Positions 58,596-64,000 of a DNA stretch of 64,000 nucleotides are shown piece after piece. Both the position numbers and the translations under genes were made by a program. The stretch comes from Axinella damicornis (Eukaryota; Porifera; Demospongiae; Axinellida; Axinellidae). The first letter of the stretch is position 1. Every line of letters starts with the position of its first letter. The notes below the pieces were generated by a model. It made no database searches, was not told where the DNA came from, and saw only the letters and a program-made list of their open reading frames with translations. The DNA lies in contig OZ007515.1 of NCBI GenBank assembly GCA_963931865.1, positions 10,241,663-10,305,662 on the forward strand, written 5' to 3'.

Positions 58596-61502
58596 CTGTG
58601 TGACATAACTGGCAGTGATCGGCAGGAAGTACACCTTATCTGCTAGCCCCTTTGAGGTCTGCACAGTTGCAATGTTCGGATTAATGAGCACTGTCTGAAC
58701 TCCCTCCTCTCTCAGCGCCTTGATCGCCTGAGAGCCGGAGTAATCAAACTCGCCTGCCTGGCCAATTGAGAGACCTCCTGAACCCAAAATGACAACCTTC
58801 TTTGGCTTCTCACTCAAAATTTCTCTGGGTAACCCTGCCAATTTTGGAGCAATTTCTGATTGCCCTTCATGCTCAGACTGTACCGCAACACTTGCCTGTC
58901 GCCCAAGACAATGATCGAGTTTCTCACGGACAGACACATCTGTTTTCCCCATTTTGTACTCCAGGCAAGTTTCCAGAAAGACGTCGAAAAGGGATTCGAG
59001 ATCTCGTGGGCCTCCCATGTGCTCCGGGTGGAATTGGACACTGAAGAACGGGCGACTTTCGTGCACTATCCCTTCATTTGTCTTGTCGTTTGCATTTGTG
59101 AACAGGATCAACCAGTCAGACGGCAGGGTTTCTGAACTGACAGCAAAGCCGTGATTCTGAGTTGTGATGAAGCAGCGTTTGGTGGTAGAGTGAATGCATG
59201 GCTGGTTGTGGCCACGGTTGCCATACCTACACATTGAGTAAAGTGAGCACTATTATGACATCATAATATTTATCATATCGATATCGTAATGACCTATCTA
59301 TGTACATGTATGTACAAGCAGATGCTCGTGAGAGTGATGAGAGAGTGAGAAACCATGAGAATAAAAAATCAGGGACCCAGCACCTGAAATAGTGAGCATC
59401 CATTTCAATACAGCTGGGGAAATGTATCGTCTTCCACGCTTCTATGCCTGGGGTACCCGTGGCTTAGTGGTAGAGCACCTAACTAGTATTCAGTTGGAAT
59501 CCAAGATTTTCTTTCTTGGGTCTATTTCTCACACACTCGGCACCTCCACTGATTGATGTTCATGGCTCAGTTGTACTGCTCACTTCATTTTGAAGGTCTT
59601 GGCTCCAATAGCTCTGGAGAGAATCTGGTGGCCGAGACAAATCCCGAAAATAGGCTTGGCGTCTTCTGACTGCAGGTACCTGCAGAGGTGGTTGACAGTA
59701 GCAGTACAGAGCTCAGGATTCCCGGGGCCATTGCTGAGGAAGAGGCCATCCAATTCTACAAGAGACGGAGGGGGGGAGAGAGGGGTGGAGAGAGGTGGAG
59801 AGGGGGAAAGAAGGGAGAGGGGGAGAGAGGGAAAGAGGGGAGAGGGGGAGAGAGGGGGAGAGGGAAAGAGAGGGGAGAGAAGGGGAGAGGGGGAGATGTA
59901 GGAGGAAAGGGAGGACGGGAGTGGGAGGAGGAGTGAGGACAGAGGATGAAGGGGTGGTATATTGGAGTGAGGGGGGAAGAGAGGTGGAGAGAGGGGGAGA
60001 GGGGGAGAAAGGGGAAAGGGGGAGAAAGGGGAAAGAGAGGGGAGAGAGGGGGAGACGGAGGAGGAAAGGGAGGGAGGAGTGAGGACAGGGGATGATGGGG
60101 TGGTATAAAGGAGTGAGGGGGAAGCGAGGTGGAGAGAGGGGGAGAGGGGGAGAAAGGGAGAGAGAGGGGAGAGAAGGGGAGAGGGGGAGACGGAGGAGGA
60201 AAGGGAGGACGGGAGTGGGAGGAGGGGTGAGGACAGGGGATGAAGGGGTGGTATATACGAGGGGAAGACTACAAAATGTAACACAGGTCAGTCAGTCAGT
60301 AAACCTTCTGTTATATATATAATCATCTGTATACTTCAATTACAGCTTGATACTTTCCAGTAGATTCGGCTCTCTGCAATAATGGCACAGACATTGCTGC
60401 AACAAGCTATGCATGCAAGCAGAGATGCAGGAGCCTTGAAGACAAGGTCAAGACATCGGACATATTCAGCAGCTGTTCACAAAACATGAATCATCACTGA
60501 TGACATCACTCTGATGACATCACTATTTTGGTAAATCCAGATTGCAAAATTCACTAAACAAGTACATGGCATGTGATTGAGCTCACAATGCCACATTGCC
60601 CAGTCTACTCGGACTGTAAGCTTCTTGTTAAGCAGTCTAACTGCCAGAACCACAAGCGTGTACAGCAAATGTCCACATACACATTCTCTACAGGGTCCTA
60701 CATACGGTTGCTCATGTTGGACCGAACACTTCTGAGTGTTAAATGATCAAATCTTTAACCCTTACCTTCCTCCTGGGTGAAATCATAGTCCCATGGGACC
60801 ACCTTCACAGCGGCTCCCCTCCTGGCAAGGCACCGAACTTGGTTGTACTTCATTCCGCAGTCCACAAAAAGGATGCGGAGGGAGCCTGAGGGGTTGTAGA
60901 CGTGGGGGGACTGAGGGCGAGGGGAGGGGGAGGGGGAGGGGGAGGGTGGGGGAGGGGGAGGGGAGGGGGAGAGGGAGGAGAAGGGGAGAAGGAGGAGAAG
61001 GGGAAGAGGAGGAGGAGGAGGAGGAGGAGGAGGAGGAGGAGGATAAGGGAGAGGAAACGAAGGAGGAGGATAAGGGAGAGGAAAGGAAGGAGGAGGATGA
61101 GGGGGAAAGAGGAGAGGAGGAAGGGGGGAAGGAGGGATAAGGGGGTGGATGTATTGAACACTAGCATCAAGCATCACATAATGTACACACTACCAACGAA
61201 GTAGCTAAAATGGTATCAAGCAAGCAGACAGAGGTATCCAGCTAGTATACAGAGCAAGCATGTGGAAGTATTCAGCAAGTATACGGAGATGTCCTGTAAA
61301 TATACAGCAAGGTATCCAGCAAGTCAGGTCAGCCAACTGTCCTCACCTTGCATGAGACTTCAGCAACGAGATTTCGCAAATTTGGATCTTCAAACTCCAT
61401 CTCCTCTCCCACCTCACCCTCCAACACCACCTTACCCAGCATCATGCCATGCTCTCGAATCTTCTTGGTCAGGTCACGAGTGTCAATACCTTGAGGGAGT
61501 GT

Positions 61503-61566
<64 letters not shown>

Positions 61567-62366
61567 ACATGTGTGTGTGTTAGGTGCACGCGTTTGTTTG
61601 AGTGGGTGTTGTGTGTGCTGGTAGTGCGTGATTAATCTATGGTGAATCCATGATATCCCCTTCTCTCATTAACACGTGTACAACATTTTGTACATGCATA
61701 CACATAATTATATACACGCAAACAACAACGCAAAATCAACAGCAGCTAAATGTCATAACGGCTCACCGTAGATACCCGGGATGCCCTCCTCCTTCATCCA
61801 CTCCGAGAGGGATCGGCTGGCCTCCCAGTGGCTGTACTGCTCTGTGTAGTCCCCGACAACCAGAGCAGCGGCGTGGATCTTAGAGGACTCGAAGGTTTCC
61901 AGGAGACCAAATTGGTCCTCCTATTGGGAGGTCGTGAGCTAGTCAATACTTATACTATACTTAGGCTATCCTAGTTACAGTATTTGATAATGGATCATAT
62001 ATCCTGCAGCCGGCTTGTGGGTGCATACTGTAAACGTGATCGCGTGCTTGAGAAAGCAAAGAGCTAGCTTTGTTAGTCTAGCCAAGGACTTGTGCCTTTA
62101 CCGCTACCTCCAAATGTAAGCTGTACATGTGCATGCATGTGGGCTTCACATGTTCAGGGATCAATTGATCCTTCAACATTATATATCCACTGGAAACACT
62201 ATTAATTTCAGCTTTACTTTCTGTGTGAATGTACATGAGCCCATCCATACCTTGGCAGCTGGTACACCGTAGTTGCCAATGAGGGGGTAGGTCAGGATGA
62301 GGATCTGGGACTGGTAGGAGGGATCTGTGAGAGACTCGGGGTAGCCCACCATCCCTGTCTGGAAGA
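58596..62366 (-). CDS. CAD: CAD, exons 2-7 (copy 2)
   Basis: Minus-strand exons 62251-62366, 61767-61920, 61347-61489, 60766-60910, 59584-59755 and 58596-59226, all joining in phase (453 residues). Exon 59584-59755 holds the glutaminase nucleophile motif GICLGHQIL. The last exon holds its partner SVQFHPEH, the linker, and the start of the carbamoyl-phosphate synthetase half ([32 protein letters not shown]). It ends CAG|GTGAGT, so more exons should follow to the left, but beyond the CA repeat come the gap and an unrelated plus-strand gene. Exon 1 must lie right of 64000. Compared with copy 1, I see one residue change in the shared exons (FVDCG preceded by Leu rather than Met). Confidence 0.92.
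59455..59525 (+). pseudogene. tRNA-like relic
   Basis: CCCGTGGCTTAGTGGTAGAG fits a tRNA A box and AGTTGGAATCC is two changes from a B box, but the anticodon arm and acceptor pairing are not intact. Probably a tRNA-derived SINE fragment, in a CAD intron. Confidence 0.4.
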
Positions 62367-63422
62367 CTGAGGGAGGGAGGATAGACAGATTGATGATTGG
62401 TAGGATACACAATGTAGAAATCCCTCCAAGTGACATGCTTGTGCATAGCAAGCACATAAATATGAGGCTTTGGTCTCTACAGCACGTAGCTGAACAGAGG
62501 CAGCTCTTGTCACATTCGTCACTGTTTACTTCACGTCAACCACTTAATCTCACAATTTATACCGTTCACAAAGAGAGATGGGTCCGTCAAGACTGTAACA
62601 GATGAATTAGTTGTCATCACAGAATGTAATGGTGTGGTTAGAGGATTGCTATATACATGCATTCTTGTTGGTAACCATCAATGGACGCAGCCCACCATGA
62701 TGCTGGCTACAAGCCATGAAGAGCAAGAATCTGATTGGTCATGCAAGGGATCTCGGCATGCAGACAACTAGCATGACAATAACCTTCTCCCTCTGCAAAG
62801 AGTAGTCCGGATCCCAGAACCTGCCAACGGTGAGAAAGCAAGGTCTGGGGAATAACCCTGCCAGGAAGTGTCTTGAACGTTGGAATGCTGTCGTGAGTGT
62901 TGACTATATAGGATAAGTGGAAGTGTGAATGTTGCTGCAATCAAGCAATACTATCTGCACAGTATTCGAGATTCGAGGAGGAGATTAATGCTTCGATCGA
63001 CTACACTATGACAGGTGTAGGATTGAAAAACTCAATGAGGGAACAGTGAGAGGGATCCAACAGCAAAGACATGATAAAGTCAACAAGTACGTGCATTCCT
63101 CCACTAACTTTTGACTTCTTGCGAGAAAGTGAACACTCACCCTCGACTGCCATCAGCATGTCGCCCTCACAGCACTGACGACGGAACAAGTGTAGTTCTA
63201 CTCTACACGCTCTCTTTATGCAGATTCCCAATCACTGGTACAAATACACGCCATCATTGCATCGTTCACGTGCAACAAGAAATTTCGCGAAGGATATCAC
63301 CTACTCATCTGAATGCAATCAGCTGGTTTGGCCACATTCCGGTATGACATATCCGGGCAGGACTATTTTCCCCGACTGTGCAAAGAGTGCATGTGGTTTG
63401 CACATCTATCTAGCCAACTGTT

Positions 63423-63792
63423 TAGTCTCTTGTGGCCAGACCACATTCCGAACGGAGTGTGGGGGAATGGGTCTGGGGCATGGCCACAGAGCGGCTTGTC
63501 GCTCGGGAAGTTATGTATTCCAGCAAATGACGTAAGTAAAACTTGCGACCTTGCTACAATTGCGATTTTGTGTTCCAGCTCTTGAGTCAAGACACTTGCA
63601 TAGCTCACTTCTCATGCTTTACACTCCACTCGGAATGGAAATTTCTCGTTAATCGTATACTTCAGGTAGCATGTGACTGAATAGGGCGCTGTGATTGGAC
63701 CCGCACTCCATGGTACAGAGCAACAAACTGTTGTATGACCATTCCCAGACACCTTCCCTCTGTGCGGAATGGGGTCAGGCCCCGAGAGACTA
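63423..63792. mobile_element. 370-bp TAGTCTCT MITE with perfect 9-bp duplication, inserted in CAD copy 2
   Basis: Ends TAGTCTCTTGTGGCCAGA and (complement of the right end) TAGTCTCTCGGGGCCTGA. CCAACTGTT stands on both sides (63414-63422 and 63793-63801). Copy 1 has the empty site CCAACTGTTGTGGTCTAATG at about 3674, which proves the insertion. Confidence 0.93.
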
Positions 63793-63855
63793 CCAACTGT
63801 TGTGGTCTAATGTGAGGAGATTAGATGGTGGTTGCTAACATACGTATGTGCATAC

Positions 63856-64000
63856 TAGTCTCGTTCCCAGACGATTTTTCGCACGCGGGGGGAAAAATCC
63901 GTCTGGCGAACTGCCTATTGCGTTTTGGTTCCGGTGCGCCGGAATGCTGGCGCATTGTTCTATTTCAATTTAACTCGTGACGTAACGCATGATTACATTC
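63856..64000. mobile_element. TAGTCTCG-type element, cut by the window end
   Basis: Starts TAGTCTCGTTCCCAGACG then TTTTTCGCACGCGGGGGGAA, similar to pieces at 29455-29550 and 33880-33945. The right end is outside the window. Confidence 0.6.

Overview
The window is eukaryotic and almost certainly animal. Genes carry many short introns with GT..AG ends, and it encodes a CAD-type fused pyrimidine synthase, a receptor tyrosine kinase with EGF and Ig domains, trefoil (P-type) proteins and an IgSF protein. It is also dense in small terminal-inverted-repeat elements and microsatellites. A demosponge such as Amphimedon is my best guess; this is inference from gene content and repeat style, with no database search behind it.

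Layout. (1) 1-3911, minus strand: first five exons of a CAD gene, running off the left edge. (2) 3912-6258: fold-back repeats and a reverse-transcriptase scrap. (3) 6259-9872, plus: a secreted VioB/RebD/StaD-like protein (copy A) with one short intron. (4) 10590-21148: two trefoil genes head to head in an inverted duplication (minus 10590-14884, plus 17055-21148), separated by a divergent promoter region invaded by a TTAA-flanked element. (5) 21454-28700: transposon-rich, with a second copy of that element, a perfect 436-bp tandem array, a hAT-type MITE and a broken fibronectin-III-like gene. (6) 29882-33779, plus: VioB-like copy B, of the same predicted length as copy A (1103 aa). (7) 33780-36231: telomere-like, minisatellite and TIR repeats. 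(8) 36232-48955, minus: a 28-exon receptor tyrosine kinase whose exon phases all join. Its order is signal peptide, two-domain beta/gamma-crystallin, EGF, three copies of an unrecognised 145-residue domain alternating with EGF pairs, two Ig plus FN3-like pairs, TM, kinase and a short repetitive tail. (9) 52545-57133, plus: 5' part of an IgSF gene. (10) 57989-58188: a 200-N gap. (11) 58596-64000, minus: a second near-identical CAD 5' region.

How the parts relate. The VioB-like pair is a direct duplication flanking the inverted trefoil pair, so 6-34 kb is a duplicated block of secreted-protein genes. VioB-family enzymes dimerise indole-pyruvate imine in bacterial pigment and alkaloid pathways, and trefoil proteins act in mucus or extracellular matrix. 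A joint role in surface chemistry or defence is possible but is inference. The CAD repeat at both ends of the window, with the right copy beyond an N gap, suggests either a gene duplication or an uncollapsed allele or misjoin. The most unusual items are the crystallin-bearing receptor kinase with its triplicated domain and the secreted VioB-like enzymes.
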